From positions 1,240,001-1,304,000 of the forward strand of contig NZ_JAHXYZ010000002.1 of NCBI RefSeq assembly GCF_019969685.1: DNA of 64,000 nt, read 5' to 3'. The translations under genes and the position numbers were made by a program. The stretch comes from Microbacterium sp. EST19A (lineage in GTDB: Bacteria > Actinomycetota > Actinomycetes > Actinomycetales > Microbacteriaceae). Below the pieces are notes generated by a model, which saw only the letters and a program-made list of their open reading frames with translations, did no database searches and was not told the DNA's origin. Of this stretch, positions 1 through 9,453 are shown one piece after another (position 1 is the first letter of the stretch; every line of letters begins with the position of its first letter).

Positions 1-53
1 TGACGGAAGACCCGGACGTCGCGGACGCTGAGACGGGAGCTACCACTCCATGA
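1..53 (+). CDS. C-terminal end of an upstream gene (partial)
   Basis: Reading frame 3 is open from the window edge and ends in TGA at 51-53. It gives an acidic tail (TEDPDVADAETGATTP). The stop overlaps the ATG of the next gene in an ATGA arrangement, the usual sign of translational coupling. The product cannot be named from 16 residues; it is probably another member of the copper/redox gene set that follows. Confidence 0.5.
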   Translation, partial: TEDPDVADAETGATTP

Positions 54-1948
54 ATCCCGTTGTTCTCCGGATCGTTGGACCAACGATTCTCGTTGTCGCC
101 GCACTCATCGCTGTGGTGGTCGGGCTCGCGATCGGCGGAGGAGCTGCACCGAGACTCACCAGTGACCCTGGAGCGCTCGTGCGATGGGGACTCCCGGCCG
201 CGAAGCTGTTCGTCAATCTTTCCGGTGCGGCGATGCTCGGGCCACTGGTACTGGCGGTGTTCGCTCTCCCCTCGGGGGGGAAACCCTTCACCGTCGCGCT
301 CGATATAGCCTCCGCCGGCGCCGCAACCCTCACCATCACAAGCGGGGTGGTGGCTTTCCTCACCTTCCTGTCCTCATTCAATCCGCAAGTGAGCCTGAGC
401 GCCGAGTTCGGCACGCAGCTCGGCCGCTTCCTCCTCGACACCGAGCTGGGACGATCATGGCTCATCACCGCGATCCTCGCCTCGGTCGTGACAGTTCTCG
501 CATTCGCTGTGCGCAGCTATGGGGCGGTGCTGATCACAACCGTGCTTGCGATCATCAGCCTGATACCCATGGCCACCCAAGGTCATTCGGGTGAGCTCGC
601 CAACCACGATCCCGCGGTCATGTCCCTCGTCCTGCACGTCATTTCAGCGGCAATATGGCTCGGAGGTCTCATCCTGCTCGTCGTCGCGCGACCGATCAGC
701 TCTCCGCACGAACTCGAGAACCTGCTCCGCCGGTACTCGACGGTGGCACTCATCGCGTTCATCGGCGTCGCCGTCTCGGGATATGTGCGGGCGCTCACTG
801 CCCTCGGCCGGTGGGAGGAGTTGGCCTCACCGTACGGCATCATCCTTCTCACAAAGATCGGCGCTCTTCTGGTCATGGGCGTCCTGGGTGCCGCCTACCG
901 CCGTCGACTCATCGCAAAGGCCAACGAGGGCCGTGGCGCCTTCTGGATGATCGTGAGCGTCGAACTCGGTTTCATGGGTATCGCGAGCGGTGCCGCCGCC
1001 GCCCTCGCCCGCACCGCCGCCCCCGCCGACACGATCACACTCCCGCAGACCACCGCCGCAGAGATCCTCACCGACGCACCCGTCCCGGTCGCACTCACCC
1101 TGCAGAGATGGTTCACGGCGTGGAGCCCCGACCTCCTCTGGGTGCTCGTCGCGGGTTTCGGAATCGTCTTCTACCTCGTCGGCGTCCGACGCGCACGGCG
1201 CCGCGGGTATCCGTGGCCAGCCAGGCGGACGGTCAGCTGGATTGCGGGGATGGGGGCGCTTCTGTGGACGACCAGTGGGCCGATCGCAGCCTATGACGAT
1301 TCGCTCATCAGTATGCGATTCCTCTCTTTCGCTCTCCTCAGTCTCGCGATCCCCTTGCTCCTTGTCTTCGCGGCGCCGATCACCCTCGCAACCTTGGTCA
1401 TCCATCCACGGGACGATGGAAGCCGAGGACCGCGGGAATGGCTTGTCTGGGCCGCCCACAGCCCGCTGGCCAGATTTACTCTGCGCCCCGTCGTCTCCGC
1501 GGCTCTTTTCGCCACGTCGCTGTGGTTGTTCCACTACTCCGACCTGTTCCGCTGGTCGCTCTACGACCAGCTCGGAGCGGAATGGATGATCAGTCAGCTC
1601 CTCGTCACCGGGTGCCTCTTCGTGCGATCGCTTTCCCTGAACGCGTCCACGAGTCCCGAGGGGCGGTGGCGGTGGGCTTCACTCACTGCACTCACAGGCG
1701 TGGCAGCGTTCTTCGGCATCGCCACTAGCACTCGCTCCGACCTCATCGTCGCGGAGTGGTTTGGCGCCATGGGGCGGACGTGGGGACCCACCCCTCTCCA
1801 GGACCAGGCCCTCGCCGGAGGCGCCACCTTGATGATCGCGGGAACGCTCGCAATCCTCACCGGCTTCTCCGTCCTACACACGAAACGCAACAACCGACCT
1901 ACCGGTAGCACCCCCGTGCCCGCCGTACGAAAGGACCCGCACCTGTGA
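50..1948 (+). CDS. CopD-CtaG fusion membrane protein (copper transport / cytochrome c oxidase assembly)
   Basis: A 632-aa polytopic membrane protein. The N-terminal half (to about residue 320) has the several hydrophobic helices of the CopD copper-resistance family, including the conserved QGHSGE and HVISAAIWLGG segments. The C-terminal half resembles CtaG/Caa3-type oxidase assembly proteins. Two-domain fusions of this kind are common in Actinobacteria and are thought to move or insert copper at the membrane. The start ATG overlaps the preceding stop and the stop overlaps the GTG of copC, so the three reading frames form a coupled operon. Family assignment is firm; whether the role is resistance or cuproenzyme maturation is not. 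Confidence 0.85.
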   Translation: MNPVVLRIVGPTILVVAALIAVVVGLAIGGGAAPRLTSDPGALVRWGLPAAKLFVNLSGAAMLGPLVLAVFALPSGGKPFTVALDIASAGAATLTITSGVVAFLTFLSSFNPQVSLSAEFGTQLGRFLLDTELGRSWLITAILASVVTVLAFAVRSYGAVLITTVLAIISLIPMATQGHSGELANHDPAVMSLVLHVISAAIWLGGLILLVVARPISSPHELENLLRRYSTVALIAFIGVAVSGYVRALTALGRWEELASPYGIILLTKIGALLVMGVLGAAYRRRLIAKANEGRGAFWMIVSVELGFMGIASGAAAALARTAAPADTITLPQTTAAEILTDAPVPVALTLQRWFTAWSPDLLWVLVAGFGIVFYLVGVRRARRRGYPWPARRTVSWIAGMGALLWTTSGPIAAYDDSLISMRFLSFALLSLAIPLLLVFAAPITLATLVIHPRDDGSRGPREWLVWAAHSPLARFTLRPVVSAALFATSLWLFHYSDLFRWSLYDQLGAEWMISQLLVTGCLFVRSLSLNASTSPEGRWRWASLTALTGVAAFFGIATSTRSDLIVAEWFGAMGRTWGPTPLQDQALAGGATLMIAGTLAILTGFSVLHTKRNNRPTGSTPVPAVRKDPHL

Positions 1949-2628
1949 CCTCCACCCACCGCACCCGCTGGCTCGCCAGCACACTTCTAGCCCTCATCAC
2001 ACTGGGAATCGTGGCTACACCTGCCCCCGCAGCTCTCGCGCACGACAACCTCCTGGACACCGTGCCCGGGGCAGACGAAACCGTCACCCAACTTGACGAC
2101 GTCGCTCTCACGTTCAGCGGGGAGCTCATTGACTTCAGCAAGGCCAGCTTCGCCCAAGTGCAAGGGCCCGACGGCCTCTTCTACGAATCCAGCTGCTCCA
2201 CCATCGACCGCAACATCCTCACCACCCCGGTCGCACTCGGGGAACCGGGCGTCTACACCGTGCTGTGGAACGCCGTCTCCAGCGACGGTCACCCCATATC
2301 CGAGAGCTTCACGTTCACGTACGCTCCCACCGGTATCGAGCCAGGGCTGGGATGGGACAAACCAGCATGCGGGAACGAACAATCACGGATCCAACCGGCA
2401 AAGGCGTCGCCCTCCGCCGCGCCAACCACCGAACCGCCAGCAGCGGACACCCCTGCCCCGGCGGTATCCGCAGGCGAGGACGAGGTGGCTTCGATCGCGA
2501 TCCCGCTCATAATCGCCGTTGCTGTCATAGGTGCCGCGGTGATCACCGCCACCGTTGTTGTACGGCAAGTGAAGAAGAAAAAACACGACAGGTTGAGCGC
2601 CGACGGCCACACGGACCCGAAAGAGTGA
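1945..2628 (+). CDS. copC: CopC/YcnJ-type secreted copper-binding protein with C-terminal membrane anchor
   Basis: A 227-aa protein. Residues 1-32 form a signal peptide ending after the AxA-like ALA, so the mature protein begins with the conserved His of CopC (HDNLLDTVPGADE). The beta-sandwich core includes the late SSDGHPISESFTF motif that supplies another copper-binding His. A Pro/Ala-rich linker follows, then a transmembrane helix (about 182-205) and a basic Lys-rich tail that anchors the domain outside the cell. The GTG start at 1945 overlaps the copD-ctaG stop (GTGA) and has AAAGGA upstream. It likely hands copper to the neighbouring CopD-CtaG protein. Confidence 0.88.
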   Translation: MTSTHRTRWLASTLLALITLGIVATPAPAALAHDNLLDTVPGADETVTQLDDVALTFSGELIDFSKASFAQVQGPDGLFYESSCSTIDRNILTTPVALGEPGVYTVLWNAVSSDGHPISESFTFTYAPTGIEPGLGWDKPACGNEQSRIQPAKASPSAAPTTEPPAADTPAPAVSAGEDEVASIAIPLIIAVAVIGAAVITATVVVRQVKKKKHDRLSADGHTDPKE

Positions 2629-2821
2629 GCTTCGTGTCAGGGCAGTCGAACTCAAGTTCGGTGCGTCAGATATGGGCCACAGATCAGAGATCACGGGCGA
2701 GTCGGCGCGACTTCGGCCCCCACGAACGGACGATAGACCAGACAGCGGGCAACGCGAGCATGGCCAATCTGCGCGCCCCTGGCAGCAGAATCCACGAAGC
2801 CGAGCTCGAGGAGAGGGCACA

Positions 2822-4180
2822 GTGAACGGACGAAGCGTCTCCGCGGCTGCTACGGAGGCGGCTGAAGAATGCGGGTGTGCACCCACGCCCGCCGAACGCG
2901 ACTCGTTCTGGAAGCTGAGTGTTACTCGACGTGGCGCTTTCGGACTCGGCGCCCTCGGCGTCGCTGCATTCGCTGCCTTCGGTATCGGCTCCGGCGTCTC
3001 AGCTGCGTACGCTGCGTCCTACCCGAGCTGGGACGATGTCCAACGCGCCAAGAACAACGAAGCTGCCAAGGCCGCCGAGATCACCCGGATCGAAGGGCTG
3101 ATCCAGTCCTTGACGCAGAAAGTCGCCGAGACCCAGGCTGCCGCCGATACCGCCTCCGACGAGTTCTACGCCGCACAACAGGAATACTTCGCTGCGATCA
3201 CGGAAGCCGAGAGCCTGCAGGCGCAGGCCGACGAACAATCAGCGATTGCCGAAACCTCTGCGCGAAGGGCCGGTCAAGTTGCGGCACAGCTGTACCGCAA
3301 CGGTGGAGACGATTCAGCACTGCAACTGTTCTTCTCCGGTTCCGCGGACAACGCCGATGAGCTCCTGTCCCGGCTGGGCACAATGGACAAGCTGCTCGAG
3401 TACAACCGGTCGGTCTACGATGACGCAATCTCGGCGCGAAATACCGCCCAATCGCTGACCGATCAGGCCACGGTCGCCCGCGACGAACGGGACCGGCTGC
3501 AGCAGGTTGCAGAGCAGAAGATGATTGCCGCACAAGAAGCGGCCGACGCCGCACAGGCCGCGCTCGACGAGCAAGCCGCGAACCTCGACACGATGCAGGC
3601 GCAGCTCGCCGCGCTGAAAGACACCACCACGCAGACTGTCGCTGGCTACCAGGCGGGTGTAGCCGCACGCGAGGCCGAAGAGCGAGTCCGTCGCGAACGC
3701 GAAGCCGCCGAAGCGGCAGCCAATGGTGGCGGCAACGGTGGCGGCGGAGGCTCCGCCGGGAGCGGCGGTTGGGTTCGGCCCCACGGGGGCGGCCGAAGTT
3801 CAAGCTACGGCCCGCGGACCCCGATCTGTGGTTCGCAGGGCTGCTCCTCGAGCTACCACTACGGCGCGGACATGGCCAACGGCTGCGGAGCGGCGATCTA
3901 CGCCGCCAACTCCGGAACAGTGGACTACGCCGGCGCCAACGGCAACTACGGCAACTACGTCCGCATCCAACACGGCGGAGGCGTCAGCACCGGGTACGCC
4001 CACATCAAACCCGGAGGCATCGCCGTCGGCCGGGGGCAGTGGGTCAATTCCGGCCAGGTCATCGCCTACGCGGGCGACACTGGACGCTCCTTCGGGTGCC
4101 ATCTGCATTTCGAGGTCTACATCAACGGTGGCTACACCAACCCCGTCCGATTCATGGAAGACCGCGGCGTCTACATCTAA
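2822..4180 (+). CDS. M23 family peptidoglycan endopeptidase with long coiled-coil region
   Basis: A 452-aa exported protein. A GTG at 2822 preceded by GGAGAGG is preferred over an upstream ATG at 2672, because the extra residues are unstructured and the Shine-Dalgarno site fits the GTG. After a cytoplasmic stretch, a Tat-like signal (SVTRRGAFGLGALG, hydrophobic, AYAA) is followed by Ala/Glu/Gln-rich coiled coil (about 75-300), a Gly-rich linker and a C-terminal LytM/M23 domain. The domain has HYGADMANGCG and HLHFEVYINGG, which carry the zinc ligands. This layout is that of EnvC/NlpD-like cell-wall hydrolases or their activators. Its position inside the copper/redox block recurs in actinobacterial metal islands (recollection, not checked). 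Confidence 0.85.
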   Translation: MNGRSVSAAATEAAEECGCAPTPAERDSFWKLSVTRRGAFGLGALGVAAFAAFGIGSGVSAAYAASYPSWDDVQRAKNNEAAKAAEITRIEGLIQSLTQKVAETQAAADTASDEFYAAQQEYFAAITEAESLQAQADEQSAIAETSARRAGQVAAQLYRNGGDDSALQLFFSGSADNADELLSRLGTMDKLLEYNRSVYDDAISARNTAQSLTDQATVARDERDRLQQVAEQKMIAAQEAADAAQAALDEQAANLDTMQAQLAALKDTTTQTVAGYQAGVAAREAEERVRREREAAEAAANGGGNGGGGGSAGSGGWVRPHGGGRSSSYGPRTPICGSQGCSSSYHYGADMANGCGAAIYAANSGTVDYAGANGNYGNYVRIQHGGGVSTGYAHIKPGGIAVGRGQWVNSGQVIAYAGDTGRSFGCHLHFEVYINGGYTNPVRFMEDRGVYI

Positions 4181-4277
4181 GGCTCCGACACGGGATCACG
4201 AAGTGGCGCCGTCGACATGAGCAGTCGGGTAGAGAGGGCCGCTTCAGTCGTCACTCGCGACATCCCCGCTCCGGGTC

Positions 4278-5039
4278 TCAGAGAGGGAGGATGACGCTGC
4301 CCATCACCGCTGTCAGCCGCGACATGATGTCGGTCCATAGCCCGGTCACCATCAGGATGCCGAGGACGATCAGCATGATGCCGCCACAGACGTTCACCAC
4401 CCGGATGTGACGTCGGAGAAACTCGACCGTCTTCGCCGCCCAACCGAACCCGAGTGCGACCAGCAGGAACGGGATGCCGAGGCCGAGCGAATACATGAGG
4501 CCAAGGAGGCCGGCCCGGACAGGGTCGCCGGCGTTGAACGAAAGCGCGATGATCGCGGCCAGCGTCGGACCCATGCATGGCGCCCAGCCGACACCGAGTG
4601 CCACTCCGAGCAGCGGCGCCCCTACGACTCCGGCCCGGGAGCCGACGTGGAAGCGGACCTCCCGCTGGGCGAAACTGAACAGCCCGAGGAAGACGAGCCC
4701 CATCAGGATGACGACGATGCCGAGGATCCGTGTGATCACGTCGCCCCAGCGGAGGAAGAACACGCCGGCCGTCCCGCTCAGCGCGGTGATGAGAACGAAG
4801 ACAAGACTGAAGCCGAGGATGAACAGAAGCACGCCGACCACGAGCTGACGGCGCTCGGGAGTGGCAGCATTCCCCTCGTCGCCCTTCGACCGCGGCGCGA
4901 CCGCTCCGCCGAGGAAGCCGAGGAAGCCGGGGACCAGCGGGAGCACGCAGGGCGACAGGAACGACACGAGGCCGGCGAGCATCGCGAGGGGGACTGCGAG
5001 CCAGAGCGCGCCGGACCCAATGATGGTGTCGGTGTTCAT
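4278..5039 (-). CDS. ccdA: CcdA-type thiol:disulfide transmembrane electron carrier
   Basis: A 253-aa protein with about six transmembrane helices. The pair of CcdA signature cysteines is visible in FLSPCVLPLVPGFL (helix 1) and GWAPCMGPTLAA (helix 4). The family carries reducing equivalents from cytoplasmic thioredoxin across the membrane to extracytoplasmic thioredoxins that serve cytochrome c biogenesis or metal-enzyme maturation. Its start overlaps the stop of the TlpA-like gene by 4 bp (ATGA), so the two are co-translated. That partner is the obvious electron acceptor. The gene is convergent with the M23 peptidase. Confidence 0.92.
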   Translation of the reverse strand: MNTDTIIGSGALWLAVPLAMLAGLVSFLSPCVLPLVPGFLGFLGGAVAPRSKGDEGNAATPERRQLVVGVLLFILGFSLVFVLITALSGTAGVFFLRWGDVITRILGIVVILMGLVFLGLFSFAQREVRFHVGSRAGVVGAPLLGVALGVGWAPCMGPTLAAIIALSFNAGDPVRAGLLGLMYSLGLGIPFLLVALGFGWAAKTVEFLRRHIRVVNVCGGIMLIVLGILMVTGLWTDIMSRLTAVMGSVILPL

Positions 5040-5653
5040 GGTGTTTCTGCTAGAGCGTCTTTGACGAGGGTCGAGAGGATCGAGGTGCCGTCGATGGGTC
5101 CGATGATGCGGGCCGCGACACGGCCCTGTCTGTCGAGCACGAGAGTCGTCGGCGTCGCCTGGATCGGCACAGCCTCGGAGAACGCGAGTTTCGCCTCGGC
5201 CGTGTTCACGTCGATCAGGCTCGGGTAGGTGATGCCGAACTCGTCAGCGAAAGCCTGGGCAGTGTCGGCCTGGTCGCGGGTGTTGATGCCGATGAAAGCT
5301 ACATCCTCGCCGCCGTATTCCTGCCAGACGCTTTCGAGATCCTTCGCCTCGACGCGGCATGGCGCGCACCCGGCGTACCAGAAGTTCACCACCGTGACGT
5401 TGTCGGCGTTGTCGGCGCTGTCGAAATCATCACCAGTTTCAGTGATGCCGCTGAAGGCGACCGGTTCGCTCCGCTCGGCCACCGGGATCTCGACGATCGA
5501 GCCGTCGGCGGCCACATAGCCGGTGTTCTCCCCCTTGAGGAAGGAATCGCTGACCGGATCCGGCGCACACCCGCTCAGACCGATGGCGAACACTGCGGCG
5601 AGCATGACTCCGACCGCACCACGAACGGTACGAAAGCGTGGGTCTCGAGGCAC
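5036..5653 (-). CDS. TlpA/ResA-like lipoprotein thioredoxin
   Basis: A 205-aa protein from the GTG at 5653. The frame is open further upstream to 5695, but the GTG places the signal peptide at the N-terminus. A lipobox (GLSGC) ends the hydrophobic segment. The thioredoxin fold carries the active site WYAGCAPCRVEAKDL (CAPC) and a cis-Pro region (QATPTTLVLD). It is expected to reduce disulfides outside the membrane with electrons from CcdA, for example in apocytochrome c or copper-site proteins. Its upstream region runs directly into the right-end repeats of the first island. Confidence 0.9.
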   Translation of the reverse strand: MPRDPRFRTVRGAVGVMLAAVFAIGLSGCAPDPVSDSFLKGENTGYVAADGSIVEIPVAERSEPVAFSGITETGDDFDSADNADNVTVVNFWYAGCAPCRVEAKDLESVWQEYGGEDVAFIGINTRDQADTAQAFADEFGITYPSLIDVNTAEAKLAFSEAVPIQATPTTLVLDRQGRVAARIIGPIDGTSILSTLVKDALAETP

Positions 5654-5806
5654 ATTCGCACTGTACGCAGATCCCCTATGCGTCCGCCGAACCACGCCAC
5701 CGCACTGTCGAAATCGCTTGCCGCTTCCGACGCTTCTCCAGAGCTAGTTGATGCGTAGGCGACCTCGGCGTTGCTGACACAGGTGTCGATCCCGGAAGAC
5801 CGTGTG

Positions 5807-5889
5807 ACAACATCCGCGAGAATCCGCCACCTTTCATGAGAACAGCGACAGGTTTCGTGAGAATGCGACAGGTTTCGTGAGAAACGACA
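5807..5889. repeat. Tn7-like right end of island Z: four tandem ~20-bp TnsB-type sites
   Basis: Four adjacent units follow the pattern nCGACAnnTTTCGTGAGAA at about 20-bp spacing. Two are identical (GCGACAGGTTTCGTGAGAA at 5845 and 5865) and two are diverged (5807 and 5826). The array stops at CGACA (5889), so the inward-reading terminus is TGTCGTTTCTCACG. Four contiguous sites ending in a TGT..ACA-type terminus is the layout of a Tn7 right end. The unit sequence differs from the two other right ends in the window, suggesting a different element. Function as binding sites is inferred. Confidence 0.7.
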
Positions 5890-5891
5890 AA

Positions 5892-6153
5892 TGTCCGATC
5901 TCACGAATGCTGGCGGTAGGCGAGACGCGACACCCGCGGAAAGGCGGACAAGTGCGATCACTCCCTGCTTCCCAGTTTTCTCATGAAACATGTCGGTAAT
6001 CACGTTCCGGCACGCGGCGAGGGCACCCACGCGCTGTTGACGGGCACACACCCCGGCATCCCCCACAGCATGAACCTCGCGTCGCCGCGGCTCGACACCA
6101 CGGGGCAGATCTCGTGAGACACACCTGTGGAAATCTGTCCAGACTCGAGAAAG
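5892..6153. repeat. Tn7-like left end of island A: terminal repeat plus dispersed sites
   Basis: TGTCCGATCTCACGAA starts at 5892, only 2 bp after the previous right end. Related copies in the same orientation lie at 5976-6004 (TTTTCTCATGAAACA then TGTCGGTAATCACG) and 6136-6153 (TGTCCAGACTCGAGAAAG). Widely spaced sites over about 250 bp are typical of Tn7 left ends, in contrast to the packed right end. This is all that was found in the gene-free stretch 5654-6225, together with the preceding right end. Confidence 0.6.
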
Positions 6154-6225
6154 TTTCATTCGGTGAGACGCGACTCTCCCAGAAGATGCCGGTGATCGCT
6201 CCCGCCCATCCCGCCGCTCTACCAC

Positions 6226-6759
6226 CTAAGCGAGAGATCGTTCTCCACCAAACGCGGCGGTACACGCTGCAACAGTTAGCTCCAAGACTTTTTCGGTGTC
6301 CCCTTCAACGTCGATACGCATACCGTTCTCGTTCTGCAGCGGCTCAAGCGATTCAAGCTGCGAGGCGAGAAGAGACTCTGGCATGAAATGATCGGCCCGA
6401 TTGGCGAGGCGACTCGCGATGAACGCCGGTGTTGCGTCCAGCTCAAGGAAGAAGGTGCGAGGTGCTAAGTGCCGAATTCGGTCGCGGTATTCCCGTTTCA
6501 GCGCCGAGCAGGCGACGATGACGCCGTTGCTTGACGCAAGAACTGCCCCCACATCGTCTAGCCAGGGGACGCGGTCACGATCGCTGAGCGGGATCCCCGC
6601 CCGCATCTTGTCGACGTTGTGCGCCGAGTGCAGGTTGTCACCGTCGATGAACGGCAAGTGGAGACGCCGGGACAGCTCTCGGCCAAGAGTCGTCTTACCC
6701 ACACCGGAAACACCCATCACGACGATGCAGCTGGCCGCCGCTCCCGTATCACCAGTCAT
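6226..6759 (-). CDS. gntK: Gluconokinase
   Basis: A 177-aa P-loop kinase with Walker [10 protein letters not shown] near residue 17 and the DGDNLHS substrate segment. [10 protein letters not shown] and [34 protein letters not shown] are the standard GntK signature blocks. It phosphorylates gluconate (or a close sugar acid) to the 6-phosphate for the pentose phosphate or Entner-Doudoroff route. Its ATG lies inside the last codons of manD (11-bp overlap), making it the last gene of the nagA-uxuB-manD-gntK operon. Full length for the family. Confidence 0.92.
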   Translation of the reverse strand: MTGDTGAAASCIVVMGVSGVGKTTLGRELSRRLHLPFIDGDNLHSAHNVDKMRAGIPLSDRDRVPWLDDVGAVLASSNGVIVACSALKREYRDRIRHLAPRTFFLELDATPAFIASRLANRADHFMPESLLASQLESLEPLQNENGMRIDVEGDTEKVLELTVAACTAAFGGERSLA

Positions 6760-7978
6760 GCATCGTTCCGTCGGCGAGACGGTTGTAGGGCAGGTATGCC
6801 TGCTGGTACGGGAATGCTGCGGCGGCTTCCTCGTTTAGTTCCACCCCGAGACCGGGTGCATCGCCTGGATGCAGGCTTCCGTCCTTAAACGTCATGGTCT
6901 GCTCGAAGACGGAGTTGGTTCGGTCGCTGTGTGCCATGTACTCCTGAACACCGAAGTTGTGGATTGCCAGCCCGACATGGGCTTGGGCCGCAAGCCCCAC
7001 CGGCGACACATCGGTCGGGCCGTGGAAACCGGATTTGATTTGATACTGCGCGGCGTAATCCATGACCTTCTTCAACGGTGAGATTCCGCCAAAGTGCGTC
7101 GATGCCGCACGCACGTAGTCGATCAGCTGTTCTCTGATCAGCAGCTGAAAATCCCAGACGGTGTTGAACACTTCGCCGATGGCGAGCGGTGTCGTTGTGT
7201 GTTGACGGACCAGTCGTAGCGCTTCTTGATTTTCCGCAGGAGTGCAGTCTTCCAGCCAGAAGAGGTCAAACGGCTCGAGCGATTTGCCGAGCTTCGCGGC
7301 CTGTATCGGCGTCATCCGGTGGTGTCCATCGTGGAGCAACGGCAGCGTCGGTCCGAACTCATTGCGCACGGCTTCGAACACCCCGGGCAGGTGACGCAGG
7401 TAAGCGCGAGTGTCCCAGTCTTCTTCAACGGGCAGAGCACCGCGGCTGGCCGGCTCGTAGTCGTACCGTTCGCCGGACGATTGCGTCTGTGCGGCGACCC
7501 CGTACACGGCGCGAACCCCGGGTATGGACGTCTGGACACGGATGTGGGTATATCCGTCTTCGAGGTGCATCTTGATCGAGTCGAACAACTCAGGGATGTC
7601 GCGCCCGGAGGCGTGACCGTAAGCTGCGAGCCCGGTGCGAGAGGCTCCGCCGAGCAGCTGATAGACAGGAAGGCCAGCGACCTTGCCTTTGATGTCCCAC
7701 AGGGCCATATCTACTGCGGCGATGGCGGCCATCGTCACTGAGCCGCGTCGCCAATACGCACTGCGATAGAGGAACTGCCAGGTGTCCTCGATGCGATGTG
7801 GATCTCGGTCGAGTAGAAGCGGAACGATGTGCTCGCGAAGGTACGCGGCGACCGCGAGCTCACGGCCGTTCAGCGTGGCGTCTCCGAGGCCTGTGACGCC
7901 GTCGTTTGTGGTGATCTTAAGGGTGACGAAATTGCGGCTTGGGCTAGTGACGATGACGTCGGCGGCGATGATCTTCAT
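6749..7978 (-). CDS. manD: Mannonate dehydratase-type enzyme, enolase superfamily (ManD/RspA)
   Basis: A 409-aa enolase-superfamily protein. It starts with [18 protein letters not shown] and has the capping domain followed by the barrel. [10 protein letters not shown] and [11 protein letters not shown] supply metal ligands, with a third in [20 protein letters not shown] and HNFGVQEYM are ManD subgroup signatures. The family dehydrates D-mannonate (some members D-gluconate, some with low activity) to 2-keto-3-deoxygluconate. It lies between a fructuronate reductase-like gene and gluconokinase, consistent with hexuronate/aldonate catabolism. No KDG kinase or aldolase was recognised in the window, so the product must be handled elsewhere. 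Confidence 0.88.
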   Translation of the reverse strand: MKIIAADVIVTSPSRNFVTLKITTNDGVTGLGDATLNGRELAVAAYLREHIVPLLLDRDPHRIEDTWQFLYRSAYWRRGSVTMAAIAAVDMALWDIKGKVAGLPVYQLLGGASRTGLAAYGHASGRDIPELFDSIKMHLEDGYTHIRVQTSIPGVRAVYGVAAQTQSSGERYDYEPASRGALPVEEDWDTRAYLRHLPGVFEAVRNEFGPTLPLLHDGHHRMTPIQAAKLGKSLEPFDLFWLEDCTPAENQEALRLVRQHTTTPLAIGEVFNTVWDFQLLIREQLIDYVRAASTHFGGISPLKKVMDYAAQYQIKSGFHGPTDVSPVGLAAQAHVGLAIHNFGVQEYMAHSDRTNSVFEQTMTFKDGSLHPGDAPGLGVELNEEAAAAFPYQQAYLPYNRLADGTMHDW

Positions 7979-8010
7979 TTGGCCTTCCAGAGTTGAGGGT
8001 CTTGCAGGTC

Positions 8011-9453
8011 TCAGAGTGCGCGAAGCATTTGTACTCTTCGATGAACATCTGGGTTATGTCGCCAGGACGGTTCAAGGATTTCGAGCAGGGCGGGCAGCTG
8101 TTCCGAGGACGTTTTATTCAGGGCCTCGCGAATCCGCAGCGCCTCGGCATCGGACTCAGAATTGCCTGGCGCCGCGTGTTGGTAGTCCACCCACGCAGCG
8201 ACGACTCGCAGAGCGGCGTTCGCGTCTCGGCCCGCCTGCAGCTCGGCCACAACCAGGGGGACGGTTCGGCTTCGAAGCTTCAAGGTCCCGTCCGCCGCGA
8301 TCTGTCGCAGGCCGTGACGGATGCGTCGGTTCTGAAAGCGCTCGAGCAACTCTGCCCTGTAGCGCGGCAGAGCGAGCCCTTGCTGGGGAAGATGGCGACC
8401 AGCAAGGTTCCAAAGGAAATTCACCTGTCTGAGGAGGACGGGGTCGGCGATCGCTTGATCCACTGTCTCGTGGCCCCGGATTGTTCCGGCGTAGGCGAGT
8501 AGTGAGTGAGCGCCGTTCAGCATCCAGAGCTTGCGGTTCTCGAAGGGACGGATGTCCTCGACGAATTGAGCGCCCGCACGCTCCCACTCCGGACGACCCG
8601 CGGGGAATTGCCCGGCGAGAATCCAGTTGTGGTGAGGCTCGGTGACCACAACTCCTTCGTCGCGAAATCCCGTCTTTCTCTCTACCAGGTCGATGTCCTC
8701 GGGACGAGTTCGTGGTGTGATTCGATCCACGGATGTACTGACGAAACTGACGTTGCTTTCGATCCAGCGCGCCAGCTGCTCGTCAGCTGCCGTCGCGAAA
8801 TCGCGTACCGCGCGTCGGACGAGCTCACCATTGCTTGGCAGGTTGTCGCATGGCAGCACCGCTAACGGCCCGGCCCGATGTGATCGGCGCGCGGCCAGTC
8901 CATCGACCAAACGTCCAATCGTCGACGACAGCGCCGTGGTGTCGTCATGTTCGCCGCGCATACTCGCTCGCACGTGCTCGAGATCGGCAGCGATGTGAGG
9001 CGCACCCATGTCGAGCGTTCCGGATGCGTTCAAGCCGTAACCCGATTCGGTCACGGTGATCGTGACGATCGCAACGACCGGGTCTTGGAGAAATGCACGG
9101 AGCGAGGCTCGATCGGCTCCATCGCGGGCTGCTATGAGGTGCCCGACCGTTGCGAAAGTGTCTGCCGCGTCGGACCTTTCGATCACGACATAGCGACCGT
9201 CCCGAGCGGCGAGAGTGTGTGCGGCATCGGGATGGCGGCCGGTAAACGCGGCAATCCCCCATTCCCGGGTGTTGTCAACTTGCGCCGTGTACCAGGCCTG
9301 GTGCGCACGGTGGAAAGCGCTGAGCCCGAGGTGGACAATCCGCACCTGCGTCGGGCGACCAGCGGTGTCGGCTGCCTCTGAGCCTGGGGCAGAGACGTGG
9401 GATACGCTGCGGGGGCGGGGGTGCGAAGCGTCGTCAAACGGAGAGTCAGTCAT
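8011..9453 (-). CDS. uxuB: Mannitol dehydrogenase / fructuronate reductase family oxidoreductase
   Basis: A 480-aa polyol-specific long-chain dehydrogenase. The ATG at 9453 (MTDSPFDD) is chosen because it lies 8 bp inside the nagA stop region; the open frame further upstream is antisense-like filler. An N-terminal Rossmann region ([15 protein letters not shown]) and the family signature [16 protein letters not shown], with the catalytic Lys, are present. [10 protein letters not shown] and [16 protein letters not shown] are typical of UxuB. It most likely interconverts fructuronate and mannonate, feeding manD just downstream. Mannitol or tagaturonate are alternative substrates. Confidence 0.87.
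   Translation of the reverse strand: MTDSPFDDASHPRPRSVSHVSAPGSEAADTAGRPTQVRIVHLGLSAFHRAHQAWYTAQVDNTREWGIAAFTGRHPDAAHTLAARDGRYVVIERSDAADTFATVGHLIAARDGADRASLRAFLQDPVVAIVTITVTESGYGLNASGTLDMGAPHIAADLEHVRASMRGEHDDTTALSSTIGRLVDGLAARRSHRAGPLAVLPCDNLPSNGELVRRAVRDFATAADEQLARWIESNVSFVSTSVDRITPRTRPEDIDLVERKTGFRDEGVVVTEPHHNWILAGQFPAGRPEWERAGAQFVEDIRPFENRKLWMLNGAHSLLAYAGTIRGHETVDQAIADPVLLRQVNFLWNLAGRHLPQQGLALPRYRAELLERFQNRRIRHGLRQIAADGTLKLRSRTVPLVVAELQAGRDANAALRVVAAWVDYQHAAPGNSESDAEALRIREALNKTSSEQLPALLEILEPSWRHNPDVHRRVQMLRAL

Noticed and set aside
5807..5889. CRISPR array at the repeated TTTCGTGAGA sequences
   Set aside because: The ~20-bp units abut each other without spacers and recur at the other element ends, so they are transposon end sites.
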